56,706 bases of DNA from an uncultured Eubacteriales bacterium (GCA_900545815.1 URAM01000008.1:1-56706), one strand, 5' to 3'. Numbered from the stretch's first letter, positions 23,460 through 32,318 are shown. A program made the numbers and translations. The notes: a model not told the origin generated them from the sequence alone.

Positions 23460-25856
23460 TTAGAATTTATCCACCGTAACAGAGATCAGCAGATTGGGCA
23501 CCAGCCACAGCAGCAGGAACAGCAGCATATTCAAGGAGCTAAGGGACAAAAATGCCCCGATAAAGGTCAGATAGAAGGCCAGCACCAAGCCCACCACAGA
23601 AGCCAGGATGGACAGGATGTTGTTCAGCCGCACCACCATCCGCAGGCGGCGGGCGCCGATGATGGCTTCGGTGAAGGGGCCCAGCCCGTCCCGACGAACC
23701 AGCGCACCTAAAATCGGGTTGTGCGCCTGTCCCGGGTCGGACAGCTCGTAGCGGCGCTTGATCTCCGGATACTCCATCTTGTTGGTGGGCAGCTGGAACC
23801 GCCGGTGGAGCATGGCCGGAGTGATGTTGAAATCTCTCGTCACCAGCACCGGCTTCACCCCCGCTCGAATGAGGGACTGGAGGGCGCTGCGGATCTTGCG
23901 AGGCTGCTCGTATTTCAGGGAGAAGATGGCCTGCAACTGGCCGTTGATGGCGCAGAAGATGGCCTCTTTCACATATTCCCCCTGCTGAAGGGGGATGTGC
24001 ATGACGGTCATGAATCCGGCGGTGCCGATCATGACCTGCTCCCCACGGATGGTGGCCACCAGGCCGCCGGCTTCATGGTAGTGCATAGAGTCCACCCGAC
24101 GGAAGAAGCCGCCCTGGATATGTACCAGGTCGCTGAACAGCTTGGTCAGCCCGCTGCCCGACGCCTGGATCATGGAGGCGGTGCAGCCGGTGACCCGTTC
24201 CAGAGGGGTGCCGTTGAAGGTCTTGATGCCCTGGGACTTGACGCTGCCCACGGGGAACAGGTCGTCATCCTTGAGCAAAATATTGGCGTCCCCTTCCATG
24301 GACAGCACCCCGTCCCAACCGGCCAGAGCCACGGTGCCGCTGAGCCGTTTGGTCAGGCGCAGGAAAGGCTGGCTGTAGACCAGCATCCCCGCCAGGGGAG
24401 CCGCAGCGGTGAAGACCACGGACAAACACCAGAAAATGCGTTCCGGATGCAGCCGTCCCGCCGAGGTAATGAGGGCAAAGAGAACGGCGGCGATAAACAC
24501 CAGAGGCACGGCCACCTGCTGGATGCGCTGGGCGCCGTCTGGGCTTTGAATCTGGGCGCCGAACTGCTCCGCCGTGCCTGACTCCTTGGAAAAGGCACTG
24601 CGCCCCTCCCACTTGTCGCTGTCCAAGGTCACCCGATAGGGGGAGGAGGAGAGACTGGCGGTCTCGCAGGCTTTGGCCAATCCCTTCTTCCGGTCATACA
24701 CCCCCCACAGGCAGGCCAGAATCGAGCAGGACGCCAGAGCCGAGAAGGGCAGCAATCCTTCCCGTCCTACCAGGCAATACCAAATGTTGTCCAGCAGCGT
24801 GGCTGCCACGCCGCAGACCGTCAAGGTGTGTGCCCCGATGCGTCCCCGTTTGGGTGCGGTGATGCCCAGCCAGAGCACGTCCAATCCCAGCAGGCAGGCT
24901 ACGCCCATGCCCCACAGTAAAATCCCAGCGGTGACCTTGGTCTCCACCTGGAAAAACTGGGGCAGGGGCAGGGTTCCGTCTGCGGCGATGGTCAGGTAGA
25001 GCAGCACCACACACAGGATAAGCAGGGTACGGATGCGGAATTTCATCTTGCTCAGCCCCTTGCTGTACCGCTTGGCCAGCTCGCTGGGGGGAATATCCTC
25101 CTCCGGCTTGATGAGGCGGCGGGGCTTGCGCTCCTTGCGCCACTTTTTCCGCCGGACAGGTTGTTCTTCGTCGGTGGCGGGAATATACTTCTCTTGCAGT
25201 TCTTCCTCCGGATCCAGCGGCTCGGACTGCTCGTACATCCCATCGGCATAGTGCAGCGCTTTCTCGGTCACCCGCCCCATCACATCTCGGAAGGGCTTGA
25301 GCTTGGAGACAGGCATCTGGATGACGTTGTCCTGCTCTCCCTCCTCCGATGGCTCTTGCGACTTGGGGATGAGGGTGCGCTTCCAATTCCGGACGGTGGC
25401 TTCCACCGCCTTTTTTCGCCGCACCTTTCTGCGCGCTTTCTCCTGCTGCGCCTCTTGGTGGGCACGAACCTTGCGCATCTGCGCCGCCCGTTCCTCCTGC
25501 TTGCGCAGGGTTTCCTCGCTGTAGGTGTCCCCCAGGGCGGAGGTCACCTGCTCCTGAATGAACCGCTCCGTCTCCTCCTGTTCCCCTTCGGCATCCGCCT
25601 CCGGCACAGAGATCGCCTCCGGTTCCCCTTCCGCTGTCTCCTCCGGTTCCGGCGCATCCTCCCCTTGGCCTGCGGCTTGGTCTGCTTCCGGCTCCGGCGT
25701 CTCCCCGTTCTCCTGGGTCGGCGGGGTATACTGCTCCTCCAGCGCTTCCTCTAAAATTTCTTCCAGATCATATTGCGTCTCCTCCGGCTGGGGGATCCGC
25801 TTTGTCTCCTGCTCTGGCTCCGCCGCAGGAACATCTTTTCTCGTTTCGTCCTTCAT
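23460..25856 (-). CDS. Degenerate P-type-ATPase-like membrane protein
   Basis: 798 residues. Residues 1-~250 are highly charged (Glu/Pro-rich, then a Lys/Arg-rich helical stretch), with no membrane segment. Hydrophobic helices follow near 285-305, 315-340, 350-365, 370-390, 470-490 and 500-525. The next part tracks a P1B-type ATPase catalytic region in order: GLVATIRGEQVMIGT (N-domain strand pair), then a CAINGQLQAIFSLKYEQPRKIRSAL...AGVKPVLVTRD stretch matching the P-domain, then two C-terminal helices. But the DKTGT phosphorylation motif is absent (ILLKDDDLFPVG in its place), as are CPC, a TGES loop, and GDGxND. Hence probably a pseudo-enzyme. GAGGAG precedes the ATG. It lies 26 bases after rlmB in one operon. 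Confidence 0.6.
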   Translation of the reverse strand: MKDETRKDVPAAEPEQETKRIPQPEETQYDLEEILEEALEEQYTPPTQENGETPEPEADQAAGQGEDAPEPEETAEGEPEAISVPEADAEGEQEETERFIQEQVTSALGDTYSEETLRKQEERAAQMRKVRAHQEAQQEKARRKVRRKKAVEATVRNWKRTLIPKSQEPSEEGEQDNVIQMPVSKLKPFRDVMGRVTEKALHYADGMYEQSEPLDPEEELQEKYIPATDEEQPVRRKKWRKERKPRRLIKPEEDIPPSELAKRYSKGLSKMKFRIRTLLILCVVLLYLTIAADGTLPLPQFFQVETKVTAGILLWGMGVACLLGLDVLWLGITAPKRGRIGAHTLTVCGVAATLLDNIWYCLVGREGLLPFSALASCSILACLWGVYDRKKGLAKACETASLSSSPYRVTLDSDKWEGRSAFSKESGTAEQFGAQIQSPDGAQRIQQVAVPLVFIAAVLFALITSAGRLHPERIFWCLSVVFTAAAPLAGMLVYSQPFLRLTKRLSGTVALAGWDGVLSMEGDANILLKDDDLFPVGSVKSQGIKTFNGTPLERVTGCTASMIQASGSGLTKLFSDLVHIQGGFFRRVDSMHYHEAGGLVATIRGEQVMIGTAGFMTVMHIPLQQGEYVKEAIFCAINGQLQAIFSLKYEQPRKIRSALQSLIRAGVKPVLVTRDFNITPAMLHRRFQLPTNKMEYPEIKRRYELSDPGQAHNPILGALVRRDGLGPFTEAIIGARRLRMVVRLNNILSILASVVGLVLAFYLTFIGAFLSLSSLNMLLFLLLWLVPNLLISVTVDKF

Positions 25857-25882
25857 GGCTCTCCTCAATCGGTGTTCTGCCC

Positions 25883-26659
25883 TCAGTTCAGCCGCTGGCG
25901 CACTGCTTCATAGAGCAGGATGGCCGCTGCTGCCGAGGCGTTCAGGGAATTGATCTTCCCTTTCATGGGGATACTGACAGTAAAATCACAGGTCTCTGCC
26001 ACCAAGCGGCTCATGCCGCTGCCTTCGCTGCCGATGACGATGGCGGCAGGGCCTTTCAAATCCGCTTCATACAGAGATGTGGTTCCGTTCATCTCCGCGC
26101 CGAAGATCCACACCCCCCGCTTTTGCAGCTCCTTCATCAGCACCGTCAGGTTGGGCACCCGTGCCACCGGAATGTGAGACACGGCACCGGCGGAGGTCTT
26201 GGCCACGATGGCGGTCAGACCGGCGCTGCGGCGTTTGGGGATAACCACCCCATGGGCGCCGGCACACTCCGCCGTCCGGATGACCGCCCCCAGGTTGTGG
26301 GGGTCGGACAGCTCGTCGCAGAGGACGATCAGGGGCGCTTCCCCCTGTTCCTCCGCTCGCTGGAAGATGTCCTCGATAGAGGCGTATTCCCGAACGGCGG
26401 CCACGGCGATCACCCCCTGATGGGCGTGGGTACGGGACATCTCGTCCAGCTTCCGCCGGTCGGCGTTGACCACCACCACGCCGTTGGCTCGGGCAGTGTT
26501 GGCGATGTGACCCAGGGCGCTGTCTGTATCTCCCTTGGCCAAATAAATTTTATCAATGGCGGTACCGGCACGCAGTGCCTCGATGACCGCGTTGCGTCCT
26601 TCAATGACGCCATCCGCTTCGGCGTCCCGCTGAGGCGGGCGTTTGCGGTATTCTTTCAT
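25883..26659 (-). CDS. rlmB: 23S rRNA (guanosine(2251)-2'-O)-methyltransferase
   Basis: 258 residues, SPOUT/TrmH family. GRNAVIEALRAG near the N-terminus opens the substrate-binding domain. The knot motifs are SDPHNLGAVIRTAECAGAHGVVIP (near 115-138), AIVIGSEGSGMSRLV (near 205) and IPMKGKINSLNASAAAAILLYE at the end. RlmB methylates G2251 in the ribosomal P-loop. The upstream ribosome site is weak (GAAGAAA). First gene of a pair with the P-type-ATPase-like gene, and divergent from ftsH. Confidence 0.9.
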   Translation of the reverse strand: MKEYRKRPPQRDAEADGVIEGRNAVIEALRAGTAIDKIYLAKGDTDSALGHIANTARANGVVVVNADRRKLDEMSRTHAHQGVIAVAAVREYASIEDIFQRAEEQGEAPLIVLCDELSDPHNLGAVIRTAECAGAHGVVIPKRRSAGLTAIVAKTSAGAVSHIPVARVPNLTVLMKELQKRGVWIFGAEMNGTTSLYEADLKGPAAIVIGSEGSGMSRLVAETCDFTVSIPMKGKINSLNASAAAAILLYEAVRQRLN

Positions 26660-26814
26660 CGTTTCTTCAACTCACTTTATCAGGTTCCGCTGGCATCCGC
26701 CAGCGTATGGATGGATACACATAGAAATTATTATAACATAAAAAACCACGCAGAAAAAGCACTAGGCTTCCTGTTTTTCCCGCTGTTTTTTACAGTTTAT
26801 TCACCATCCGTTCC

Positions 26815-26843
26815 TTGTATTTGTCTAACCCGTATGTTAAGAT
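26815..26843 (+). promoter_or_regulatory. Candidate promoter of ftsH
   Basis: TTGTAT (26815-26820), 17 bases, TAAGAT (26838-26843), about 45 bases before the start. Confidence 0.4.
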
Positions 26844-26887
26844 TAGAAACACATTATGGATTCATCCTCTGGAAGAAGGGATTGCCT

Positions 26888-29017
26888 TTGAAATTAAACA
26901 ACAATAATAAAAAGAATTCCGGCGGCAAGAAGAACTCCCCCAATATCATGGGGCTGATCTCCTTGGTGGTCTGGGCACTGATCATCACCGCCCTGCTCAA
27001 CTACTTTTTCTCCATCGCCTCCACCGCCAACGCAGTCGAGGTGAAATTCAGCGATTTCATCTCCCTGGTCAAAGAGGACAAGGTGGAGGAGGTAAAGCTG
27101 GAGAGCAACAAGTACACCTTCACCTTGAAAAAGGAGGCGCAGCAGGGCTGGCTGAAGGAGTATTACGCTGAGGACAAGGACGTAGACCCGACCAAAGCGG
27201 AGATGCCCACCCTTTACACCGCCCCCCTGAACTACACTGACCTGGCGCTGCTGTTCGACCAACACAAAGTGGCCTACTACACCCCCTATCAATCGGACAG
27301 CGCCATCACCAATTTCCTCCTGACCTATCTCTTGCCCATGGCGGTCATGGTGGTGGCCATGATCTTCCTCTTTCGGATGCTGGGCTCCAAGATGGGCGGC
27401 GGACTGGGCAGCGTGGGCAAGTCCAACGCCAAGATGTATGTGGAAAAGTCCACCGGCGTCACCTTCCGTGACGTAGCCGGTCAGGACGAGGCCAAGGAGT
27501 CCCTGGAGGAGATCATCGACTTCCTCCACAATCCGGACAAATACACCGCCATCGGCGCAAAGCTCCCCAAGGGCGCCCTGCTGGTGGGCAGCCCCGGTAC
27601 CGGCAAGACCTTGCTTGCCAAGGCGGTAGCAGGGGAGGCAAAGGTGCCTTTCTTCTCCATCTCCGGCTCGGACTTTGTGGAGATGTTCGTGGGTGTCGGT
27701 GCCAGCCGTGTCCGCGACCTGTTCAAGGAAGCGTCCAAAATGGCTCCCTGCATCATCTTCATCGACGAGATCGACACCATCGGCAAAAGCCGTGACAACC
27801 GCATGGGCGGCAACGACGAACGGGAACAGACCCTGAACCAGCTGCTGGCTGAGTTGGACGGCTTCGACCCCTCCAAGGGCGTCATCGTCCTGGGCGCCAC
27901 CAACCGTCCGGAAGTGCTGGATAAGGCGCTGCTCCGCCCTGGCCGGTTTGACCGGCGCATCATCGTGGACCGGCCCAACCTGGCCGGCCGTCTGGCCACC
28001 CTGCAAGTGCATACCCGAAACATCCGGCTGGCGGAGGACGTAGACCTGAACAAGATCGCCCAGGCCACCGCCGGCTGCGTGGGCGCAGATCTGGCCAACC
28101 TGGTCAACGAGGCCGCCCTCCGTGCCGTCCGTATGGGGCGCAAGGCGGTCAATCAGAACGACCTGCTCACCTCCTTTGAAGTGGTCATCGCCGGTACCGA
28201 AAAGAAGGGCACCGTGCTCACCGAACAGGAGAAGAAGCTCATCGCCTACCACGAGGTAGGCCACGCCCTCATCGCCGCCCGTCAGAAGGGCACGGAGCCG
28301 GTGAGCAAGATCACCATCGTCCCCCACACCCAGGGCGCCCTGGGCTACACCATGCAGACGCCGGAGGAGGAGAAGTTCCTCAACAGCAAGGAAGAACTTT
28401 TCAGCCGCATCCGCATCCTGCTGGGTGGCCGTGCGGCGGAAGAAGTGGTTTTCCACACCGCCACCACCGGCGCCAGCAACGACATCGAGCGCGCCACTGA
28501 CCTGGCACGGAAGATGGTCACCATGTTCGGCATGAGCGACACCTTTGGCATCATGGGTCTGGCCACCGTAAAGAGCCAGTACCTGGACGGCGCTTACGGC
28601 TTGGACTGCGCCCAGGACACCGCTGCCCTGGCAGATCGGGAGATTCAAAAGATCCTGAACCAGTGCTTCCTGGACGCCAAGAATATGCTGCTCACCGACC
28701 GAGAGATGCTGGACAAAATTGCCTCCTATCTGCTCAAGAAGGAGACCATCACCGGTCAGGAGATGATGGCCATTATCGAAGGCCGTGATCCGGCTCTGGT
28801 GGACAATTATGGCACCAACCCCAACGCTCGGCTGGAAAATCGTGCCCAGCCCAAGGCGGACGCCAGCGGTGTGGAGCCGCCGGCACGGCACATCCGGATG
28901 ATGGATCAGCTGCCCCTTCCGGAGGACAAAACGGACACGCCCGACCATTCGGACGATCCATTTTCCGATCACTCTATTCCTGATGATTCTGATCTCGACG
29001 ATTTTGACGATCTGTGA
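26888..29017 (+). CDS. ftsH: ATP-dependent zinc metalloprotease FtsH
   Basis: 709 residues. Two membrane helices (about 20-42 and 138-160) flank a small extracellular domain. The AAA domain has Walker A GSPGTGKT (near 234), Walker B CIIFIDEID, and the arginine-finger region RPGRFDR. The peptidase has HEVGH near residue 455 (zinc ligands; the common form is HEAGH), and a third Asp is expected further on. It degrades membrane and regulatory proteins. The start is read as TTG at 26888, with AGAAGGG 7 bases upstream. The open frame continues far upstream antisense to rlmB, but that part is not coding. The C-terminus is acidic and Asp-rich. Confidence 0.93.
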   Translation: MKLNNNNKKNSGGKKNSPNIMGLISLVVWALIITALLNYFFSIASTANAVEVKFSDFISLVKEDKVEEVKLESNKYTFTLKKEAQQGWLKEYYAEDKDVDPTKAEMPTLYTAPLNYTDLALLFDQHKVAYYTPYQSDSAITNFLLTYLLPMAVMVVAMIFLFRMLGSKMGGGLGSVGKSNAKMYVEKSTGVTFRDVAGQDEAKESLEEIIDFLHNPDKYTAIGAKLPKGALLVGSPGTGKTLLAKAVAGEAKVPFFSISGSDFVEMFVGVGASRVRDLFKEASKMAPCIIFIDEIDTIGKSRDNRMGGNDEREQTLNQLLAELDGFDPSKGVIVLGATNRPEVLDKALLRPGRFDRRIIVDRPNLAGRLATLQVHTRNIRLAEDVDLNKIAQATAGCVGADLANLVNEAALRAVRMGRKAVNQNDLLTSFEVVIAGTEKKGTVLTEQEKKLIAYHEVGHALIAARQKGTEPVSKITIVPHTQGALGYTMQTPEEEKFLNSKEELFSRIRILLGGRAAEEVVFHTATTGASNDIERATDLARKMVTMFGMSDTFGIMGLATVKSQYLDGAYGLDCAQDTAALADREIQKILNQCFLDAKNMLLTDREMLDKIASYLLKKETITGQEMMAIIEGRDPALVDNYGTNPNARLENRAQPKADASGVEPPARHIRMMDQLPLPEDKTDTPDHSDDPFSDHSIPDDSDLDDFDDL

Positions 29018-29021
29018 TCAC

Positions 29022-29055
29022 AAGAACCACCACAAAATTTGTGGTGGTTCTTCTT
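29022..29055 (+). terminator. Terminator of ftsH
   Basis: AAGAACCACCACAAA stem with its complement, followed by TTCTT. Confidence 0.75.
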
Positions 29056-29082
29056 GCCTTTGCCGAAAAAAACTCGTATAAT
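29054..29082 (+). promoter_or_regulatory. Promoter of metF
   Basis: TTGCCT (29054-29059), 17 bases, TATAAT (29077-29082). No SAM or folate riboswitch was recognised in the 76-base leader. Confidence 0.6.
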
Positions 29083-29158
29083 AGCTCTAACACTATGCCG
29101 TATTATCACTATAAATAAAAAAAGGAAGGAACGGGGCGTGCTCCGTAGGTAGTTTGCC

Positions 29159-30025
29159 ATGTTGATTCGTCAGTTTTTCGCCCAAAAAAAGTGTGTCCTC
29201 TCCCTGGAAGTCTTCCCGCCTAAGACGGAACCGGGCTGGGAAAAGCTCCAGCACCTGCTGCGGGAGGCCAAGAAGATGGATCCGTCCTTTATCAGCATCA
29301 CCTGTAGTGCCGGCGGCAGCGGTACCGCTGGCATCCCCACCTCCCAGGTGGCCGCCTTTGTGAAGAACGAGGTGCAGATCGAGCCCCTGACCCACATCAC
29401 CTGCGTGGGCAGCAGCGAGGCCGATCTGAACGACAACCTCCAGCACCTGATGGCCTCCGGCATCCGGAACATCATGTGCCTGCGGGGGGACATCAACCCA
29501 GAGCTGCCCCTGCACAAGGACTTCCTCCACGCCAGCGACCTGGCCGCCTATATCCAGAAACACTATGGCTGCTTTGGCCTCTCTGGCGCCTGTTATCCCC
29601 AGCATCATCCGGAAGCGGCCAGCCTGCTGGAGGACGTGCAGAACCTGAAGATCAAAGAGGAAGCCGGCGTCACCCACCTGGTCTCCCAGCTTTTCTTTGA
29701 CAACACCTATTACTATCGCTTCACCAACCTGGCTCGGAAGATCGGCGTCACCTCCCCCATCTCGGTAGGCGTCATGCCCATCGCCAAGAAGGTTCACATC
29801 CAGAATGTGGTTCAGCTCTCCGGCGCCACCATCCCCACCCGCTTCGGCGCTCTGCTGAACAAGTGGCAGGACGATCCGGACGGTCTGTTCAAGGCTGGCA
29901 CCGACTACGCTATCGAACAATGTCGGGACATGATGGAGTGCGGCGCCGACGGCATCCACATCTACGCCATGAACAACCTGGACGTGGTCTCTCGGGTCTA
30001 CGAGGGCATCAAGGATCTGCTGTAA
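29159..30025 (+). CDS. metF: Methylenetetrahydrofolate reductase
   Basis: 288 residues, TIM-barrel flavoprotein reducing 5,10-methylene-THF to 5-methyl-THF for methionine synthesis. SLEVFPPKTEPG (residues 14-25) holds the catalytic Glu. FISITCSAGGSG (~43) and LRGD (~109, flavin and folate region) fit the family. VSQLFFDNTYYYRF (~178) carries folate-binding residues. Length is normal. It is a single gene with promoter; downstream is the repeat element at 30041-30275. Confidence 0.93.
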   Translation: MLIRQFFAQKKCVLSLEVFPPKTEPGWEKLQHLLREAKKMDPSFISITCSAGGSGTAGIPTSQVAAFVKNEVQIEPLTHITCVGSSEADLNDNLQHLMASGIRNIMCLRGDINPELPLHKDFLHASDLAAYIQKHYGCFGLSGACYPQHHPEAASLLEDVQNLKIKEEAGVTHLVSQLFFDNTYYYRFTNLARKIGVTSPISVGVMPIAKKVHIQNVVQLSGATIPTRFGALLNKWQDDPDGLFKAGTDYAIEQCRDMMECGADGIHIYAMNNLDVVSRVYEGIKDLL

Positions 30026-30040
30026 AAAACAACGCTCGCC

Positions 30041-30275
30041 GGACAACCCCTCCGGCACTGCGTGCCACCTCCCCTTGCACAGGGGAGGCTGGAAGATTTT
30101 GCTCCATGCCACCTCCCCTTGCACAGGGGAGGCTGGAAGATTTTGCTCCATGCCACCTCCACCTACATAAGAGAGAATTTCAGGTTTTGTAAAATCGTTT
30201 CTTTGGAGGACTCGCTCAATGGCTCCCTTGTGTAAAGGGAGCTGTCAGCCGCAATGGCTGACTGAGGGATTGTCC
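30041..30275. mobile_element. Non-coding inverted-repeat element B (MITE-like) with two 44-bp units
   Basis: Terminal inverted repeats GGACAAcCCCTC and GAGGGaTTGTCC bound a 235-bp element. Two 44-bp units (starts 30062, 30106) and a partial third (30150) are followed by ~55 bp closely matching 7305-7357. The inverted end (CTCCCTTGTGTAAAGGGAG palindrome) closes it. No gene is present. It sits between convergent metF and the DUF3592 gene. Compared with element A it has 2 rather than 4 minisatellite units and lacks the nuclease cassette. Confidence 0.75.
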
Positions 30276-30300
30276 GCCCCAGCACAACCGAAATATAGAC

Positions 30301-30337
30301 CAAAAAACATCCTCCGTATCGTCATACGGAGGATGTT
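30301..30337 (-). terminator. Terminator of the DUF975-DUF3592 operon
   Basis: ACATCCTCCGTAT stem followed by TTTTTT on the minus strand. Confidence 0.8.
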
Positions 30338-30771
30338 CTTCGATTCAGCTTGACCACACCGGTCATGACCAGAGCAAACAGGATAAAGAATAGAGCACCC
30401 GCCACCCCGATGATGAAGTTTGGCACGCTGGGCGACAGGACATGGTTGGAATGCTCCGGCGCGGCGGGGTCGTACTTGACCAGAAAGGTGGTGCCCCCCT
30501 GCTTGGTGCTGTCTACCGTGCCATAGATCTCCCCAGCATAGACGGTTCCATCGACGGTGTACCGATAATCCACGTCATACACCATCTTTCTGCCAGACCG
30601 GATGCCGCTGCGCTCCCACCGCTGCTCCACCGCCACCACTGTGGCAGTCTCCATCGGCCAATCCACCTGGCGGCAGCATTCCACATAAAACTGGATGCTC
30701 TGCATCATAAAATACAGTCCCACCACTGCAAACAGGATGCCGACGCCTTTCCAAATCAGCGACCGGTTCAT
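30322..30771 (-). CDS. DUF3592-domain membrane protein
   Basis: 149 residues. Helices at ~8-28 and ~112-135 flank an outer beta domain whose pattern (TATVVAVEQRW, VYDVDYRYTVDGTVYAGE, FLVKYDPAAPEHS) is the DUF3592 signature. Function is unknown. Its ATG overlaps the stop of the upstream DUF975 gene as ATGA, so it is translationally coupled. The terminator stem overlaps its last codons. Confidence 0.8.
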   Translation of the reverse strand: MNRSLIWKGVGILFAVVGLYFMMQSIQFYVECCRQVDWPMETATVVAVEQRWERSGIRSGRKMVYDVDYRYTVDGTVYAGEIYGTVDSTKQGGTTFLVKYDPAAPEHSNHVLSPSVPNFIIGVAGALFFILFALVMTGVVKLNRRTSSV

Positions 30772-31439
30772 TCAAACTGTTCCGGATCGTAATTCACCTT
30801 GCGTTTTTCTGGAAGCGGAGGCGCCGCCTGCTCCGGCACGTCTGGCTTCTGCTGGGGCTGCCAATCCTGCTGCCCTTGCGTCTCCTTCAAATAACGGTAA
30901 AACTCCGTCAAAGCAGCCTGATAATAGGGTTTGACATAGAGCAGCAGCAGGCCAAAGGTCAGGAAGGACAGCAAGAACCAGCCAAAAAAGCTCAGCTGGA
31001 GGACGAACAGCTCCCCCTTGTGCCCCCGCATCATCTCCTGGCTGGCGTCGATAGCCTCTCGACCGGTGTATTCCGGATGGTCACACAGGATATAATAGAC
31101 CTGGGAATAGGCCAGCGCCTTGACGATGCCGGGGATGACAAAGAGCAGCGACCACAGGAAGGTGAAGATCGTGGACAAGAATCCGGCAAAGAAGGTGTTG
31201 ACAAAGTTCTGAAAAGGCTGGAACAAGTCGCCAATTTCCGCCGGTTCTCGGTAGGATAATTTCAAATAGATCAGCGCCACCCCAGTTTCCAACGTCCCCA
31301 TGATGATCAGCTTCCCGATCACCATGACCCCTGTGGCCGCTGATAACAGCATCCAGTTGAGCAGCAGGACTAGAATGGCAGTCCCCCAGTTGCCCCGCAG
31401 GTTCTCTTTGGCATTGGCCTTGATACTCGCTCTTGGCAT
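30768..31439 (-). CDS. DUF975-family integral membrane protein
   Basis: About 223 residues, with helices near 20-45, 85-110 and 150-180. The N-terminal RASIKANAKENLRGNWGTAI and the central SQVYYILCDHPEYTGREAIDASQEMMRGHKGELF are hallmarks of DUF975. The tail is Pro/Gln-rich and cytoplasmic. Function is unknown. The ATG at 31439 has AAGGAG 9 bases upstream. Coupled to DUF3592 by a 4-base overlap. Confidence 0.85.
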   Translation of the reverse strand: MPRASIKANAKENLRGNWGTAILVLLLNWMLLSAATGVMVIGKLIIMGTLETGVALIYLKLSYREPAEIGDLFQPFQNFVNTFFAGFLSTIFTFLWSLLFVIPGIVKALAYSQVYYILCDHPEYTGREAIDASQEMMRGHKGELFVLQLSFFGWFLLSFLTFGLLLLYVKPYYQAALTEFYRYLKETQGQQDWQPQQKPDVPEQAAPPLPEKRKVNYDPEQFE

Positions 31440-31624
31440 AGTAACACACTCCTTCTCCCTCATTGGTTCTTTTCTTTTTCATCTATTTTACTCGAGCGCT
31501 GCCTTCTGCGCAAGGTCTATTCCACAGAGCAATCTTTTTTTGCTCGGTTTTTCGCACTTTTTCACCTTATTTGCTATCTTTTCTTTTGTTTTTGCCTTTG
31601 ATTTCTTCACTTTCCCGCTTTTCA

Positions 31625-31651
31625 TTAGCACTCACTTTAAAAGAGTGCTAA
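31625..31651. promoter_or_regulatory. CIRCE operator (HrcA binding site)
   Basis: TTAGCACTC, nine bases, then GAGTGCTAA: a perfect match to the CIRCE inverted repeat bound by HrcA. It lies 105 bases before the hsp20 ATG. A possible promoter follows (ATGACT at 31669, 17 bases, TATATT at 31692). The rest of the 31440-31756 gap shows T-rich sequence only. Confidence 0.93.
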
Positions 31652-31756
31652 AAATTCATATTTTGTTCATGACTTGTTCATTGTTGTGCTCTATATTATG
31701 AGCAGATGAAAAGAGAACCTAAGGTTCAAGAAACCGGGTTCAGAAAGGAAGCATTT

Positions 31757-32191
31757 ATGATGATGTACAGCATGACCCCCTTTGGACGCAACAACAGCCT
31801 GTCCAACTTTTTTGATAACTTTGACCGCCACTTTTTCAGTGACATGAACACCCCCAAGTTCGACTCTTTCCGCACCGATATTCGTGAGGAAGGCGACCAC
31901 TATGTGCTGGACGCTGACCTGCCTGGCTTTGACCGGGAGGACATTCATCTGGAGCTTCAGGGCGATGTTCTGACCATCACCGCACAGCACAACAACGAGA
32001 AGGAGGACAAGGACGAGGAAGGCAAGTATCTCTGCCGCGAACGTTCCACCAGCTCCTTCACCAGAAGTTTCGATGTCTCCGGCATCGACACGGAGAAGAT
32101 CACCGCCGCCTATGACAAGGGCGTGCTGACCTTGACTCTGCCCAAGCAGACAGAAGAAGTTCCTGCCAGCCGCAGGATTGAGATCCAGTAA
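31757..32191 (+). CDS. Hsp20/alpha-crystallin small heat shock protein
   Basis: 144 residues. The alpha-crystallin domain runs about 35-135 (YVLDADLPGFDREDIHLELQGDVLTITA, then AAYDKGVLTLTLPKQ). A short C-terminal IEI motif (RIEIQ) is used for oligomer contacts. It holds unfolding proteins under heat or other stress. The ATG at 31757 follows AGAAAGGA; an ATG 51 bases upstream is in the leader. CIRCE upstream predicts HrcA control. clpB follows in the same direction. Confidence 0.93.
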   Translation: MMMYSMTPFGRNNSLSNFFDNFDRHFFSDMNTPKFDSFRTDIREEGDHYVLDADLPGFDREDIHLELQGDVLTITAQHNNEKEDKDEEGKYLCRERSTSSFTRSFDVSGIDTEKITAAYDKGVLTLTLPKQTEEVPASRRIEIQ

Positions 32192-32192
32192 G

Positions 32193-32240
32193 ACACCAAA
32201 ATACAAGCATTTTGGTAAGGTTGCAGCCTGGTGGATACAC
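32193..32240 (-). repeat. Dispersed hairpin repeat, fragment copy 3 (inverted)
   Basis: On the minus strand it reads gtatccaccaggctgcaacc then AAAATGCTTGTATTTT, the core shared with the copies at 4722, 19583 and 35056. It lies directly after the hsp20 stop. Confidence 0.6.
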
Positions 32241-32295
32241 CGACTGCCCTGGCACGCTCACCGTTCCGGAAACGTGCGCCTGACATTGTCTGAAG

Positions 32296-32318
32296 CAGGG
32301 GACGGATTCCGTCCCCTG
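32296..32318 (+). other. Hairpin between hsp20 and clpB
   Basis: CAGGGGACGG att CCGTCCCCTG, a perfect stem with a three-base loop and only a weak T tract. It may reduce read-through or protect mRNA ends. Confidence 0.5.

Noticed and set aside
25802..26887. Open frame upstream of and continuous with ftsH
   Set aside because: It is antisense to rlmB. The FtsH N-terminus, ribosome site and promoter place the start at 26888.
26894..28972. Long minus-strand frame inside ftsH
   Set aside because: Low-complexity His/Gly/Val/Gln composition typical of the antisense of a GC-rich gene. FtsH on the plus strand has all motifs.
29083..29158. SAM or folate riboswitch before metF
   Set aside because: The leader is only ~76 bases and shows none of the conserved riboswitch stems.
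30041..30045. Target-site duplication (gcc) flanking element B
   Set aside because: Three bases in a GC-rich context are not enough to call one.
30062..30192. Coding potential across element B
   Set aside because: The frame only translates the repeat units, and no start signal is seen.
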